NCBI RefSeq assembly: GCF_004361735.1
Contig: NZ_SNVV01000004.1
Span: 212,386-276,385, forward strand
Length of the DNA: 64,000 bases
Reading direction: 5' to 3'
Source of the DNA: Azoarcus indigens
GTDB taxonomy: Bacteria > Pseudomonadota > Gammaproteobacteria > Burkholderiales > Rhodocyclaceae
The notes beneath the pieces were generated by a model. That model saw nothing but the letters and a program-made list of their open reading frames with translations, was not told where the DNA came from and made no database searches. This document shows, piece after piece, positions 18,216 through 29,524 of this stretch. A program made the position numbers and the translations under genes. The stretch's first letter is position 1. Each line of letters opens with the position of its first letter.

Positions 18216-19574
18216 ATGCTAGATAATCTCACCCAGCGCCTGTCCAAGGTCGTCAAGACCCTGCGCGGGCAGGCCCGCCTGACCGAGGACAACATCCAGG
18301 AGGCGATGCGGGAGGTCCGCATGGCGCTGCTGGAAGCCGACGTCGCCCTGCCGGTGGTGAAGGACTTCATCGCCAAGGTCCGGGAAAAGGCGGTGGGGCA
18401 GGAGGTGGTCGGTTCGCTGACACCGGGCCAGGCGTTGGTGGGTGTCGTCCATGACGAACTGAAACTGCTGATGGGGGGCACCCATCAAGGGCTGGATCTG
18501 GCGGCCCAGCCGCCGGCCGTGATCCTGATGGCCGGTTTGCAGGGCGCGGGCAAGACTACCACCACCGGCAAGCTGGCCAAGCTCCTCAAGGAGCAGATGA
18601 AGAAAAAAGTGCTGGTGGTGTCGGCGGACGTCTATCGTCCCGCGGCCATCGAGCAGTTGAAGACGGTTGCGGCTCAGGCCGGCGTCGACTTCTTCCCTTC
18701 CACTGCTGCGCAGAAGCCGGTGGATATCGCACATTCGGCGCTCGACTACGCGCGCAAGCACCACATGGATGTGCTGCTGGTTGATACCGCCGGCCGGCTG
18801 GCGGTGGACGAAGCCATGATGGCGGAAATCACGGCGCTGCATGCGGCGGTGAATCCGGTGGAAACGCTGTTCGTGGTGGACGCCATGCTGGGGCAGGACG
18901 CGGTGAATACCGCCCGTGCCTTCAATGAAGCCCTGCCGTTGACCGGCGTGGTACTGACCAAGCTGGATGGCGACTCCCGTGGTGGGGCGGCGTTGTCCGT
19001 GCGGCATGTGACCGGCAAGCCGCTGAAATTTGCCGGCGTCGGCGAGAAGCTCAGCGGACTGGAGCCTTTCCATCCGGACCGCATGGCCAGCCGCATTCTC
19101 GGCATGGGCGATATCCTTGGCCTGGTCGAGGAAGCACGGCGCGGCGTCGATGAAGAGAAGGCCAAGGCCTTCGCTCAGAAGCTCAAGACGGGCAAGGGCT
19201 TTGACCTCAACGACTTCAAGGAGCAGATCGCCCAGATGCGCAAGATGGGCGGCCTTTCGTCCATGCTCGACAAGCTGCCTGCGCAGTTCGCCCAAGCAGC
19301 CGGACAGTTGCAGGGCGGCGTTGAGGAGAAGGCGATAGGCCGCATCGAGGGCATCATCAATTCCATGACGCCGCTGGAGCGGACCAAGCCCGAACTGCTC
19401 AAGGCCAGCCGGAAGCGGCGCATCGCTGCGGGCGCTGGGGTGACAGTGCAGGAAGTGAACCGGCTGCTGAACCAGTTCGAGCAGACGCAGAAGGTCATGA
19501 AGCAGTTCTCCAAGGGCGGCATGCAGAAGCTGATGCGCGGCATGAAGGGCATGCTGCCGGGGATGCCGCGCTAA
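18216..19574 (+). CDS. ffh: Signal recognition particle protein Ffh
   Basis: A 452-residue GTPase that, with 4.5S RNA, delivers membrane proteins to FtsY and the translocon. It has the N domain (1-95), the G domain with G1 GLQGAGKTTTT (107-117), DTAGRLAVDE, TKLDGDSRGG and the methionine-rich M domain (about 325-452; VMKQFSKGGMQKLMRGMKGM). Length is usual. It is divergent from the ccsA/ypjD-type gene with only 47 bp between starts. The downstream EI24-domain gene follows by 3 bp and is probably co-transcribed. Confidence 0.97.
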   Translation: MLDNLTQRLSKVVKTLRGQARLTEDNIQEAMREVRMALLEADVALPVVKDFIAKVREKAVGQEVVGSLTPGQALVGVVHDELKLLMGGTHQGLDLAAQPPAVILMAGLQGAGKTTTTGKLAKLLKEQMKKKVLVVSADVYRPAAIEQLKTVAAQAGVDFFPSTAAQKPVDIAHSALDYARKHHMDVLLVDTAGRLAVDEAMMAEITALHAAVNPVETLFVVDAMLGQDAVNTARAFNEALPLTGVVLTKLDGDSRGGAALSVRHVTGKPLKFAGVGEKLSGLEPFHPDRMASRILGMGDILGLVEEARRGVDEEKAKAFAQKLKTGKGFDLNDFKEQIAQMRKMGGLSSMLDKLPAQFAQAAGQLQGGVEEKAIGRIEGIINSMTPLERTKPELLKASRKRRIAAGAGVTVQEVNRLLNQFEQTQKVMKQFSKGGMQKLMRGMKGMLPGMPR

Positions 19575-19577
19575 GCG

Positions 19578-20357
19578 ATGCGCGACATCCTGCTCGCTTT
19601 CGGTCGGGCGCTGCGCAGTCTGGCGCGGCGTGACATCTTCTGGCATCTGGTGTGGCCGGGCATCGCTGCGGCGCTGGTGTGGCTGGTGATCGCGATCTTC
19701 TCGTGGACCGCGCTGGTCGCGGCAGTCATGGGCTGGATCGAGGGCTGGGCGCTGATCGGTGGCTGGCTGAACGGCTCGGAGGTGTTCGCGGCAGTCACGC
19801 TGATCATGGTGAAGATCACGATCGCGCTGGCCTTCGTGCCGCTGGTGTACCTCACGGCAGCATTGCTGGTTGCGGCGATTGCCTTGCCGATGATGCTGGA
19901 GAGGGTGGCGAAGCGAGACTACATCGATCTTGAACTGCGCCGGGGCGGGAGTAATCTCGGGAGTGCTTGGAATGCGGTGCTGGCCTCCGCGCTTTTCCTG
20001 GCTGGCTTGTTGATTTCCCTGCCGTTCTGGCTGATTCCCGGCGTGGGCCTGCTTGCCTCGGTATTGCTCACCGGCTGGCTGAACCAGCGCGCCTTTGGCT
20101 ACGACGCGTTGATGCTGCATGCAGACGGGGAGGAAATGCGGCGCCTGCGTACGACGCAGCGCATGCCCATGCTGGTGCTGGGCGGCTGTTGCGCCCTGCT
20201 GGCCTACATTCCGGTGGTGAACCTTGTGGCGCCGGCGTTTTCTGGTCTGGCTTTCGTTCATTTGATGCTGGAGACGCTGAGGCGGGAGCGCCTGCGCAAC
20301 GGCGTCACGCTGCTGGATCCCGAGCCTGACATTTCCACGCTTCCGGAGCGCTTGTAA
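19578..20357 (+). CDS. EI24-domain (CysZ-like) membrane protein
   Basis: A 259-residue polytopic protein with about six hydrophobic helices and the family pattern (FGRALRSLARRDIFWHLVWP, FVPLVYLTAALLVAAIALPMMLE, FWLIPGVGLLASVLLTGWLNQRAF). EI24 proteins include CysZ, a sulfate uptake protein, but this member lacks any cysteine-biosynthesis neighbour, so transport of sulfate should not be assumed. It starts 3 bp after ffh and its stop overlaps the start of the next gene by one base (TAATG). Confidence 0.82.
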   Translation: MRDILLAFGRALRSLARRDIFWHLVWPGIAAALVWLVIAIFSWTALVAAVMGWIEGWALIGGWLNGSEVFAAVTLIMVKITIALAFVPLVYLTAALLVAAIALPMMLERVAKRDYIDLELRRGGSNLGSAWNAVLASALFLAGLLISLPFWLIPGVGLLASVLLTGWLNQRAFGYDALMLHADGEEMRRLRTTQRMPMLVLGGCCALLAYIPVVNLVAPAFSGLAFVHLMLETLRRERLRNGVTLLDPEPDISTLPERL

Positions 20358-21106
20358 TGAATTTTGGTGCCTTGATCATCGGTGACGAGATCCTGTCCGG
20401 CCGGCGCAGCGACAAACATCTCACCAGACTGATCGAACTGCTGGGCGTGCGCGGGCTCAAGCTCTCCTGGGCGCGCTACGCAGGCGACGATGGGCCGCGT
20501 TTGGTCGAGACCCTGCGGCAGACCTTTGCCACCGGCGACATCGTCTTCAGCTTCGGCGGTATCGGCGCCACGCCCGACGACCGCACCCGCCAATCGGCTG
20601 CCGAGGCGCTGGGGCTGGAGCTGGCACTTCATCCTGAGGCGGAAGCGGAAATCCGTGCCCGCTTTGGTGACGAGGTGACGCCGGAGCGCCTGCAGATGGG
20701 CGTCTACCCAGTGGGCAGCGAGATCATCCCGAACGGCTACAACAGGATTCCTGGTTTTTCCATCCGTCAGCATCACTTCGTGCCCGGCTTCCCGGTCATG
20801 GCCTGGCAGATGGTCGAGTGGGTGCTGGATTCCCGCTACGCTCATCTGCACCACGCCGAAGACTACGTGGAGGCGGCAGTCACCGTATGGGATGCCTACG
20901 AGGGGCAGCTCATCCCGTTGATGCGCGAGTTGACGGAGGCCTTTCCAGAAGCAACGCTCTTCAGTCTGCCCACCATTGCTGGCGACGGCGAACGCCGCTC
21001 CCTCGAACTCGGCATGAAAGGGCGGGCGCACGATGTCGAGGCCGCCATGCTCAGGCTGAAGGCCGGCGTGGCCGCACAGGGCTATGTTTGGGAAGACAAG
21101 GTTTAG
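20357..21106 (+). CDS. CinA-like molybdopterin-binding domain protein
   Basis: A 249-residue protein consisting mainly of the MoaB/MogA-like domain found at the N-terminus of CinA: NFGALIIGDEILSGRRSDKH, then FSFGGIGATPDDRTRQ and HHFVPGFPVMAWQM. It lacks the C-terminal NMN-deamidase domain of full CinA, so that activity is not expected. Single-domain versions are common in proteobacteria and annotated as competence/damage-inducible protein A homologues without a proven reaction. It overlaps the preceding gene by one base and the following one by 23 bp, so it belongs to the ffh-downstream operon. Confidence 0.82.
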   Translation: MNFGALIIGDEILSGRRSDKHLTRLIELLGVRGLKLSWARYAGDDGPRLVETLRQTFATGDIVFSFGGIGATPDDRTRQSAAEALGLELALHPEAEAEIRARFGDEVTPERLQMGVYPVGSEIIPNGYNRIPGFSIRQHHFVPGFPVMAWQMVEWVLDSRYAHLHHAEDYVEAAVTVWDAYEGQLIPLMRELTEAFPEATLFSLPTIAGDGERRSLELGMKGRAHDVEAAMLRLKAGVAAQGYVWEDKV

Positions 21107-21884
21107 TCCGCCAAGGCTGAGGCAGGCCGCTCGCCAGCCGAGCGAAACCCCCTGTCGCCTGGTGCTGGAGGGCAGGGAGGTGGTGCTGACCCTGCGTCGT
21201 TCCGCCCGCCGTTCCCTGGCGCTGCAGATCGATCATCGCGGGCCGCGGGTCTCCGTGCCTTACGGGCTGGCTCAGAGCGAGGTCGAGCGCTTCGTGCGCA
21301 GCCACACCCGCTGGCTGCTCGACAAGCTGGATGAGCGCAGCGAGCGCCCGCTTCCCGAACCCATGTCCTTGCGGGATGGTGCGGAGTTCCCGCTGCTGGG
21401 TGAGGGCGTCCGCCTGCGCATCGGGCCGGCATCACCGCGGCAGGTCCGCTGGAGATTGGGGACCGATGGCCGCGAAGAGCTGTGGTTGCCCGCCAGCGCT
21501 GTGCTGGACAGAACCCTGGTGAAAGCGCTGCGGGCAAGGGCGCTGGCCTGGTTCGGCGGCCGGGTGGAGGAGTTCTGCTTCCGACTGAACCAGGAAGTGC
21601 CGGCGGTACGCCTGACCAGTGCGAATACCCGATGGGGAAGCTGCAGCCGCAGCAGTGGTATCCGCCTCCACTGGCGTTTGATCCATCTGCCGCCGGCGTT
21701 ATCCGACTATGTGGTGGCTCACGAGGTTGCCCACCTGGAAGAAATGAATCATTCGCCGCGTTTCTGGGCGGTTGTCGAGTCGCTTTACCCGGATTGGCGG
21801 GCGGCCCGGCAGGCGCTGAGAAAAGCGGCGGAGACTTTGCCGCTTATCGGCGGCGAGCCCGACCCCACTCCACAAGAGGACTGA
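21084..21884 (+). CDS. YgjP-like (M48-type) metallopeptidase domain protein
   Basis: A 266-residue protein with the zinc-protease signature HEVAH (H213, E214, H217) followed by EEMNHSPRFW, where His223 is a likely third ligand. Upstream sequence NTRWGSCSRSSGIRLHWRLI is diagnostic of the YgjP/UTP-pyrophosphatase-associated family. The N-terminal third (RRSARRSLALQIDHRGPRVSVP) also matches. A substrate is not known. The chosen ATG 21084 lies inside the preceding gene; its ribosome site is weak, so a GTG near 21178 after GAGGGCAGGGAGG is an alternative start. Confidence 0.85.
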   Translation: MFGKTRFSPPRLRQAARQPSETPCRLVLEGREVVLTLRRSARRSLALQIDHRGPRVSVPYGLAQSEVERFVRSHTRWLLDKLDERSERPLPEPMSLRDGAEFPLLGEGVRLRIGPASPRQVRWRLGTDGREELWLPASAVLDRTLVKALRARALAWFGGRVEEFCFRLNQEVPAVRLTSANTRWGSCSRSSGIRLHWRLIHLPPALSDYVVAHEVAHLEEMNHSPRFWAVVESLYPDWRAARQALRKAAETLPLIGGEPDPTPQED

Positions 21885-21887
21885 ACC

Positions 21888-22277
21888 ATGCGACTGCTTC
21901 ACACCATGCTGCGCGTTGGCGATCTCGACCGCTCACTGAGTTTCTACACCGAGGTGCTGGGCATGCGCCTGCTGCGCCGGCAGGACTACCCGGACGGCAA
22001 ATTCACCCTGGCATTCGTCGGCTATCAGGATGAAGCCGAGGGCGCGGTGATCGAGTTGACCCACAACTGGGATACCGACAAGTACGAACTGGGCAACGCC
22101 TACGGCCACATCGCGCTGGAGGTGCCGGATGCCCGGAAGGCCTGTGATGAGATCCGTAACCGAGGTGGCAAGGTGGTGCGGGAGGCTGGGCCGATGAAGC
22201 ATGGCACCACGGTGATTGCTTTCGTCGAGGACCCGGACGGCTACAAGGTGGAGTTGATCGAGCAGCGGCCCGCCTGA
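21888..22277 (+). CDS. gloA: Lactoylglutathione lyase (glyoxalase I)
   Basis: A 129-residue enzyme that isomerises the methylglyoxal-glutathione hemithioacetal to S-lactoylglutathione. All four metal ligands of the E. coli nickel enzyme are at the same positions: His5, Glu56, His74 and Glu122. Typical sequences are [20 protein letters not shown] and [12 protein letters not shown]. It starts 4 bp after the YgjP-like gene with AAGAGGA as ribosome site. It is the last plus-strand gene before a shared bidirectional terminator. Confidence 0.97.
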   Translation: MRLLHTMLRVGDLDRSLSFYTEVLGMRLLRRQDYPDGKFTLAFVGYQDEAEGAVIELTHNWDTDKYELGNAYGHIALEVPDARKACDEIRNRGGKVVREAGPMKHGTTVIAFVEDPDGYKVELIEQRPA

Positions 22278-22326
22278 ACGGCGTGCTGATCGCCCCCTGT
22301 CTGGCTGCGGGCCGAAGTGAGGCTAA

Positions 22327-22367
22327 AAAAGAGAAACGCCGATCCAGCGGATCGGCGTTTCTCTTTT
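22327..22367. terminator. Bidirectional terminator between gloA and tRNA-Ile
   Basis: AAAAGAGAAACGCCGATCC (22327-22345) pairs perfectly over 19 bp with its reverse complement at 22349-22367 around a 3-nt loop, giving a T-run on each strand. It can end both the gloA transcript (plus) and the rpoD-tRNA transcript (minus). Confidence 0.9.
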
Positions 22368-22372
22368 GACAG

Positions 22373-22449
22373 TGGTGGGCCCTGCGGGACTCGAACCCGC
22401 AACCAAAGGATTATGAGTCCTCTGCTCTAACCGATTGAGCTAAAGGCCC
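22373..22449 (-). tRNA. ileX: tRNA-Ile2 (anticodon CAU)
   Basis: The minus strand gives a 77-nt cloverleaf with encoded CCA: acceptor GGGCCTT/AGGGCCC, D arm GCTC-AATCGGTTA-GAGC, anticodon arm GAGGA-CTCATAA-TCCTT, variable TGGTT and T arm GCGGG-TTCGAGT-CCCGC. The anticodon is CAT. The sequence resembles the isoleucine isoacceptor whose C34 is changed to lysidine by TilS and which reads AUA, not initiator or elongator Met tRNA. It lies 37 bp downstream of rpoD and is probably the last gene of that operon. Confidence 0.88.
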
Positions 22450-22486
22450 GGAAATCTGGCCGCCCGATGTTCCGGGCGACGGGCCT

Positions 22487-24472
<1,986 letters not shown>

Positions 24473-24519
24473 GGCACTCCTCAGTCAGGCCAGAAGAGAA
24501 TGGGAAACAGGAAATTATA

Positions 24520-26352
24520 CTATAAATCTGAGACTTTGCCTGCCGTGACGAGGTTCCGCTTCTCCATGAGCAGTTCCGCGAGGCGGTGGGCGAGTTGGCG
24601 GCTTTCGTCGGATGAGAGTCCGCCTTCGCGGATACGGCTCTCCAGTTGGGCGATTTCCCGCGTGACCGTGTCGGCATGCAGCTTGCGCAGGGTGTCCTCG
24701 AACAGGGTCTCGACGACCGCTTCGTCGAACTCGGTTTCGACCTGCTCGCTGGCTACGCGGGCGAAGGTTTCGCTATGCGGGGTTTCGCGGAAGCGCTCGA
24801 TGAGTGCTCCGAGTCCGCCGGCTGGAATCGGTTCCCCGAGGCTGACCAGGTCCACGATGGCAATCAGCGCACGGCCCTCGTCGTTATCGTTGGGCAGGAG
24901 GTCCACCGGCAGGCGTGCGGCCCAGTTAGGGTGCTGGAGTACAAGGCGGAGCAGCGTGCCGGACGTGGAGGGCGGCTTGCGCCGGCCCTGGGGCCTGGCA
25001 TTGCGCTGCGGTGAGGGCGGGAAGAAGTCGTCACGTCGGCCGGACTTTCTCTCCTCTCGCTGGCGTGGCTGGTTCTGGCTTTGAAAGCCGAAGGCATGCT
25101 CGATTTCCTGCTGGCTCAGTTCGCTGGCTTCGGCGAGGCTTTTCACCAGTTGCAGGCGCAGCAGCGGCGCGGCGACGCGGGTGATCAGTGGGCGTGCTTC
25201 ATGCACCAGCCGTGCGCGCCCTTCCGGAGTGTCCGGCGGGCAGCGCTGAATGAGTTCCTGCATGAGGAAACCGGTCAGCGGGAGCGCGGCTTTCGCGGCG
25301 CTGCGGAAAGCGTCGGCGCCTTCGGCGCGGACGAAGGAATCCGGGTCGTGCTCCGCCGGCAGGAAGAGGAAGGCCAGTGCCGAGTCGTCCCGAAGCGCTT
25401 CCAGCGAGTTCTCCAGCGCGCGCCATGCGGCGCGTCTGCCGGCGGCATCGCCGTCGAAGCAGAAGACGATGCGATCCGTCTGCCTCAGCAAGGTATTGAT
25501 GTGGTGGGGCGTGGTCGCCGTACCCAAGGTGGCGACCGCGTTCTCGACTCCGTACTGCGCCAGTGCGACGACATCCATATAGCCCTCGACGACCAGCGCG
25601 AAGCCGTTGTCGCGGATCGGCTTCTGGGCGAGGAACAGGCCGTACAGCTCCCGGCCCTTTTCGAACAGGGGCGTTTCCGGGGAGTTCAGATACTTTGGTT
25701 CGCCGCTGTCCAGCACCCGCCCGCCGAAGGCGATGACCCTGCCGCGTCTGTCATGGATAGGGAAGATGATGCGGTTGCGGAAGCGGTCGTAGCGCCGGCC
25801 GGCGTCATTGTCGATGACCAAGCCTGCATCGGAGAGCGACTTGCTCTGATAGTCCTTGAAGATCTGCTGCAGTGCCTGCCAGTTGTCAGGCGCAAAGCCG
25901 ATGCCGAAGCGGGCGGCGATTTCGCCGCTGAGGCCGCGGCGTTTCAGGTAATCGATCGCAACCGGCGCGTGCTTCAACTGCTCGCGGTAGAAGCGCGATG
26001 CGGCGGCGGTGGCTTCCAGGAGTTGATCGTGGCCGTCGTCCTGATGCTGCGCCTGTTTGCCATCGTCCGGCACTTGCAGGCCGACCTGGCCGGCGAGTTC
26101 CTTGACGGCTTCGACGAAGCCGAGGCCGCTGTACTCCATCAGGAAGCCGATCGCGCTGCCGTGCGCCCCGCAGCCGAAGCAGTGATAGAACTGCTTGCTC
26201 GGGCTGACCGAAAAGGAGGCGGACTTCTCCCCATGGAAGGGGCAACAGGCGAAGTAGTTCGCGCCGCCTTTCTTCAGGGGGAGGTAGCGTTCGATGACGT
26301 CGACGATGTCGACTCGGGCGAGGAGGTCCTGGACGAAGGACTGAGGAATCAT
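24520..26352 (-). CDS. dnaG: DNA primase
   Basis: A 610-residue primase that makes RNA primers for chromosome replication. The N-terminal zinc motif is C37-x2-H40 ... C58-x2-C61 ([19 protein letters not shown]). The TOPRIM catalytic core is around [17 protein letters not shown] and [17 protein letters not shown]. The C-terminal part (about 450-610) is the DnaB-interacting region. ATG 26352 has no Shine-Dalgarno sequence; instead a strong hairpin and TTTTT tract end 16 bp before it, so expression after rpsU is likely restricted. Confidence 0.98.
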   Translation of the reverse strand: MIPQSFVQDLLARVDIVDVIERYLPLKKGGANYFACCPFHGEKSASFSVSPSKQFYHCFGCGAHGSAIGFLMEYSGLGFVEAVKELAGQVGLQVPDDGKQAQHQDDGHDQLLEATAAASRFYREQLKHAPVAIDYLKRRGLSGEIAARFGIGFAPDNWQALQQIFKDYQSKSLSDAGLVIDNDAGRRYDRFRNRIIFPIHDRRGRVIAFGGRVLDSGEPKYLNSPETPLFEKGRELYGLFLAQKPIRDNGFALVVEGYMDVVALAQYGVENAVATLGTATTPHHINTLLRQTDRIVFCFDGDAAGRRAAWRALENSLEALRDDSALAFLFLPAEHDPDSFVRAEGADAFRSAAKAALPLTGFLMQELIQRCPPDTPEGRARLVHEARPLITRVAAPLLRLQLVKSLAEASELSQQEIEHAFGFQSQNQPRQREERKSGRRDDFFPPSPQRNARPQGRRKPPSTSGTLLRLVLQHPNWAARLPVDLLPNDNDEGRALIAIVDLVSLGEPIPAGGLGALIERFRETPHSETFARVASEQVETEFDEAVVETLFEDTLRKLHADTVTREIAQLESRIREGGLSSDESRQLAHRLAELLMEKRNLVTAGKVSDL

Positions 26353-26363
26353 CGCGCAGAAAA

Positions 26364-26406
26364 ACGCGGCGCCGGGCGGAACCCTTGGAGGGTTTCCGCC
26401 CGGCGC
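26364..26406 (-). terminator. Attenuator-type hairpin between rpsU and dnaG
   Basis: On the minus strand a near-perfect 16-bp GC-rich stem (26369-26384 with 26390-26406, one bulged base, 5-nt loop) is followed by CGCGTTTTTC. Position and form match the internal partial terminator known in the E. coli rpsU-dnaG-rpoD operon. Confidence 0.8.
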
Positions 26407-26434
26407 GCGAGCAACCGGACTAGCCGGAAGAAAA

Positions 26435-26647
26435 TCAGTACAGCTTCGGCGGCAGCATCTGGCTGCGGAGGCGCTTGTGGTTGCGCTTCACTGCGGCAGC
26501 CAGCTTGCGCTTGCGCTCGGCGGTGGGCTTCTCGTAGAACTCGCGAGAGCGAAGCTCAGTCAGCACACCGGTCTTCTCGATGGTGCGCTTGAAGCGGCGG
26601 ATCGCAACTTCAAACGGCTCATTTTCCTTGACGCGAATACCCGGCAT
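26435..26647 (-). CDS. rpsU: 30S ribosomal protein S21
   Basis: A 70-residue, strongly basic protein ([20 protein letters not shown] ... [14 protein letters not shown]). S21 helps base-pairing of mRNA with 16S rRNA at initiation. GAGGAAG precedes the ATG. As first gene of the macromolecular-synthesis operon it lies behind a good sigma-70 promoter and upstream of the rpsU-dnaG attenuator, which explains how S21 can be made in large excess over primase. Confidence 0.98.
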   Translation of the reverse strand: MPGIRVKENEPFEVAIRRFKRTIEKTGVLTELRSREFYEKPTAERKRKLAAAVKRNHKRLRSQMLPPKLY

Positions 26648-26686
26648 TGCTACTTCCTCGGATGTCTGGTGGACAGAAAGGTCGCG

Positions 26687-26715
26687 AATATAACCGCTCG
26701 CTCAGTCCGTGGCAA
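26687..26715 (-). promoter_or_regulatory. Sigma-70 promoter of rpsU-dnaG-rpoD
   Basis: Minus-strand TTGCCA (26715-26710), 17-nt spacer, TATATT (26692-26687), with the rpsU start 40 bp downstream of the -10 box. Confidence 0.7.
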
Positions 26716-26782
26716 GCGCCGCTGGTCCCGAAGTCGCTGGCGGGTGGTTAGAATGTGCGCCCGAATCAACTGGATGGTCGCT

Positions 26783-27811
26783 ATGAAGGTGCTGGGCATC
26801 GAAACGTCTTGTGATGAGACCGGCGTTGCGGTGTATGACACCGAGGCGGGGCTTCTCAGCCACCGTCTGCACTCGCAGATCGAACTGCATGCCGAGTACG
26901 GTGGCGTCGTGCCTGAACTGGCTTCGCGCGATCACATCCGTCGACTGCCGTTGCTGATTAGGCAGACGCTGGCCTCGGCAGCTCTTGAAGTCGGCGATAT
27001 TGATGGTGTTGCTTACACGGCGGGGCCGGGCCTGGCGGGGGCCTTGCTGGTGGGGGCCAGCGTGGCCGAATCCTTCGGCCTGGCGGCGGACATCCCCGTC
27101 TTGCCGGTGCACCATCTCGAGGGGCATCTGCTGTCGCCGCTCCTCTCCGCGGATCCCCCGGCCTTTCCTTTCATCGCATTACTGGTTTCGGGCGGTCACA
27201 CCCAGTTGATGCGGGTGGCGGGGGTGGGCGATTACACCCTCCTCGGTGAGTCGCTGGACGACGCCGCTGGCGAGGCCTTCGACAAGACGGCCAAGTTGCT
27301 CGGTCTGGGGTATCCCGGCGGTCCGCAATTGGCCCGCTTGGCGGAGCAGGGGCAGGCCGGACGGTTCCGCCTGCCGCGGCCCATGTTGCACTCGCATGAT
27401 CTGGATTTCAGCTTCAGCGGGCTGAAGACGGCTGTGCTGAACGTGGTGTCTTCGGAGGCCTGGCAGCCCCGGGACGCGGCCGATCTGGCGGCCGATTTCC
27501 AGCAGGCGGTGGTGGAGGTCCTATGTGCCAAGGCGCTGGCGGCGATGAAGGCCGCTGGACTGAAAACCCTGGTGGTTGCAGGTGGCGTTGGTGCGAACCG
27601 GGCGCTGCGACTGCAGTTGGATGCGGCCACCGCTAAGCGCGGCTGGCGAGTGCATTACCCGGAGCCAGAATTGTGCACCGACAATGGTGCAATGATCGCC
27701 TTCGCTGGCGGGCTGCGTTTCGCCGCGGGAGAGCGGCCGGCTCAGGTGCCCGCCGTGCGGGTGAAGCCGCGCTGGCCGCTGATGGAGCTCAGGCCGCCGC
27801 AGGTGGCCTGA
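26783..27811 (+). CDS. tsaD: tRNA N6-threonylcarbamoyladenosine transferase subunit TsaD
   Basis: A 342-residue member of the Kae1/Qri7 family. With TsaB and TsaE it transfers the threonylcarbamoyl group to A37 of ANN-reading tRNAs. It shows the ASKHA-type start [14 protein letters not shown], the metal-binding His111 and His115 in [19 protein letters not shown], and the C-terminal [15 protein letters not shown] 26783 gives the standard length; ATG 26774 would add three residues. It is divergent from rpsU, an order conserved in many proteobacteria, and a -10-like TAGAAT lies at 26749. Confidence 0.98.
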   Translation: MKVLGIETSCDETGVAVYDTEAGLLSHRLHSQIELHAEYGGVVPELASRDHIRRLPLLIRQTLASAALEVGDIDGVAYTAGPGLAGALLVGASVAESFGLAADIPVLPVHHLEGHLLSPLLSADPPAFPFIALLVSGGHTQLMRVAGVGDYTLLGESLDDAAGEAFDKTAKLLGLGYPGGPQLARLAEQGQAGRFRLPRPMLHSHDLDFSFSGLKTAVLNVVSSEAWQPRDAADLAADFQQAVVEVLCAKALAAMKAAGLKTLVVAGGVGANRALRLQLDAATAKRGWRVHYPEPELCTDNGAMIAFAGGLRFAAGERPAQVPAVRVKPRWPLMELRPPQVA

Positions 27812-27842
27812 GCTGTTATTTATTGGCCGGCCTCTACCTCTT

Positions 27843-28442
27843 TTACCCTTTCTTGGCGCCTATCCGGCTCTCGGTGCCGGCCATCAGGCGCCTGATGTTT
27901 GCGCTGTGGCGCCACAGCAGGACTGCGCTCATTGCCAGCACGGCCAGGCTTGCAGCCTGGGGGCCTAACACCAGCAGCGCCGCCAGGGGGGCGGCGACGG
28001 CCGCTGCAACTGCGGCCGCAGAAGAATAGCGGCTGAAATAGGCGGTCGCGATCCAGATTGCCAGGCAGGCGAGCGCAATGCGGTAATCCAGCGCGGCGAG
28101 CACCCCCAGGGCGGTAGCAACCCCCTTGCCGCCATTGAAGCGCAGGAAGATGGTGAACACATGGCCGAGGAAGGCGGCAAAGCCGGCGAGGGCGCACCAG
28201 GTGAGATCGAAGCCGAGCGCGCCGGCAATCCAGACTGCCAGCCAGCCCTTGATGCAATCTCCCAGCAATGTCAGCGCGGCGGCCTTCTTGTTTCCGCTGC
28301 GTAATACGTTGGTTGCGCCGGGGTTGCCGGAGCCATAGTGACGTGGATCTTCCAGGCCGAGCAGGCGGCTGCTGACGATGGCGAAAGGAATGGAGCCGAG
28401 CAGATAGGCGCCTATCAGTAGCAGAAGGTGTTCCAGGGGCAT
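27843..28442 (-). CDS. plsY: Acyl-phosphate glycerol-3-phosphate acyltransferase
   Basis: A 199-residue inner-membrane enzyme that acylates glycerol-3-phosphate with acyl-phosphate, the first step of phospholipid synthesis. The three conserved motifs are visible: [35 protein letters not shown] and [14 protein letters not shown]. About five transmembrane helices alternate with them. It is convergent with tsaD (31 bp gap, no hairpin) and divergent from folB, a common arrangement. Confidence 0.97.
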   Translation of the reverse strand: MPLEHLLLLIGAYLLGSIPFAIVSSRLLGLEDPRHYGSGNPGATNVLRSGNKKAAALTLLGDCIKGWLAVWIAGALGFDLTWCALAGFAAFLGHVFTIFLRFNGGKGVATALGVLAALDYRIALACLAIWIATAYFSRYSSAAAVAAAVAAPLAALLVLGPQAASLAVLAMSAVLLWRHSANIRRLMAGTESRIGAKKG

Positions 28443-28547
28443 TGTTTCTCCAGATTGCGCAACCGGGGCGCTGGCCAGATCAGGGTGTTTGGAGGCGCTA
28501 CAGCAACGGCCAAGCTAAAATCGCGGCGATTCTAATCGGGAACGAGC

Positions 28548-28949
28548 ATGGATTTCATCTTCATCGAAGAACTCAGGGTGCAGGCTTGGGTGGGAATATA
28601 TACGCGGGAAAAGGCTGCCCCCCAGACGGTGGAACTCAACCTGACCTTCGGCGTGCCGGATAGTGCGGCACAGCATGACGATATTGCGGATACGATCAAT
28701 TATGCGGATGTTATCGAGCGCATCCGGCAGGAGTTGTCGGCCAGGCATTTCAACCTGATAGAAACGCTGGGAGAGTTTGTGGTTGCTCTGCTGTTCGACG
28801 AGTTCGGTGCGCCCTGGGTCAAGATCCGGATTGCGAAGATCGGAGTAATGAAAGGAGTGCGTCGCGTGGGGGTTTTTATTCAGCGGGGCCGGGAAGGAAT
28901 TTCCTTGCCGGATTCCAGCCTGATTGCAGGGCCCGAGGGAAAACCCTAG
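28548..28949 (+). CDS. folB: Dihydroneopterin aldolase
   Basis: A 133-residue enzyme converting dihydroneopterin to 6-hydroxymethyl-dihydropterin and glycolaldehyde in folate synthesis. It begins MDFIFIEELRVQAWVGIYTR; Glu21, Tyr52 and Lys97 (in RIAKIGVMKG) occupy the expected catalytic regions. The motif after the lysine reads KIGVMKG rather than KPGA, a variant I have seen in betaproteobacterial members. The pathway partners nudB, folA and thyA also lie in this window but in other operons. Confidence 0.93.
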   Translation: MDFIFIEELRVQAWVGIYTREKAAPQTVELNLTFGVPDSAAQHDDIADTINYADVIERIRQELSARHFNLIETLGEFVVALLFDEFGAPWVKIRIAKIGVMKGVRRVGVFIQRGREGISLPDSSLIAGPEGKP

Positions 28950-28961
28950 CCCTGGAAACTG

Positions 28962-28986
28962 AAAAACCGCCGGGCAGGCGGTTTTT
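28962..28986. terminator. Bidirectional terminator between folB and hns-like gene
   Basis: AAAAACCGCC (28962-28971) pairs with GGCGGTTTTT (28977-28986) around a 5-nt loop, giving T-runs on both strands. It serves the two convergent genes. Confidence 0.88.
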
Positions 28987-29011
28987 CAATTCTTCATTCT
29001 GGGAGCAGGAA

Positions 29012-29368
29012 TCAGGCTGCAAGTTCGTCCAGCGATTTTCCCTGCGCCAGCCAGTCCAGTGCCCATTGCGGCTTGCGACCGCGGCCGCTCCAGCCAACAC
29101 CCGGATTTTCCGGGTGGCGATACTTGACCACGGACGGGCTGGCCTTCTTCGGGCCCGCGCGCCGGCCACGTTTTGCCGCAGGCGCGGCCTTGTCAGCATC
29201 CTGGGCGTTGCCGAGAAGATCGTCCAGTGACAGGCCTTCTTCCGCGGCCATCTTCTGCATCCGCTTCAGCAAATCGCGGCGGGTGGAATCGCTCCGACGA
29301 CGGATTTCGGATTCAACCTTAGATTGCAGGCGGCGCAGTTCGGTCAGCGACATTTTGCCAAGATCCAT
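29012..29368 (-). CDS. H-NS family nucleoid-associated protein
   Basis: A 118-residue DNA-binding protein of the H-NS/BpH3 group. The N-terminal half (about 5-45) is a coiled-coil oligomerisation segment (LTELRRLQSKVESEIRRR). A basic linker (AAKRGRRAGPKKA) leads to the C-terminal domain with YRHPENPGVGWSGRGRKPQW (83-102), whose GRGRKP loop enters the minor groove of AT-rich DNA. It is preceded by a 155-bp AT-rich region with a probable sigma-70 promoter, which could be subject to self-repression. Confidence 0.93.
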   Translation of the reverse strand: MDLGKMSLTELRRLQSKVESEIRRRSDSTRRDLLKRMQKMAAEEGLSLDDLLGNAQDADKAAPAAKRGRRAGPKKASPSVVKYRHPENPGVGWSGRGRKPQWALDWLAQGKSLDELAA

Positions 29369-29429
29369 GATTTCTCCACTTGTTTGGTCTTCCCGGATTT
29401 CTCGACTTAATTCAGCGAGGGAATGACCT

Positions 29430-29459
29430 TGTATAACGTGCTCCGGATTCTGCCACCAA
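29430..29459 (-). promoter_or_regulatory. Probable sigma-70 promoter of the hns-like gene
   Basis: Minus-strand TTGGTG (29459-29454), 18-nt spacer, TATACA (29435-29430), 62 bp upstream of the start codon, within unusually AT-rich DNA for this window. Confidence 0.45.
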
Positions 29460-29524
29460 TATCCGGGAAAAAGAAATACCCGTTATGCGTGGGTCCGGAA
29501 ATTAACGGAATTCAGCGGCCTTTT

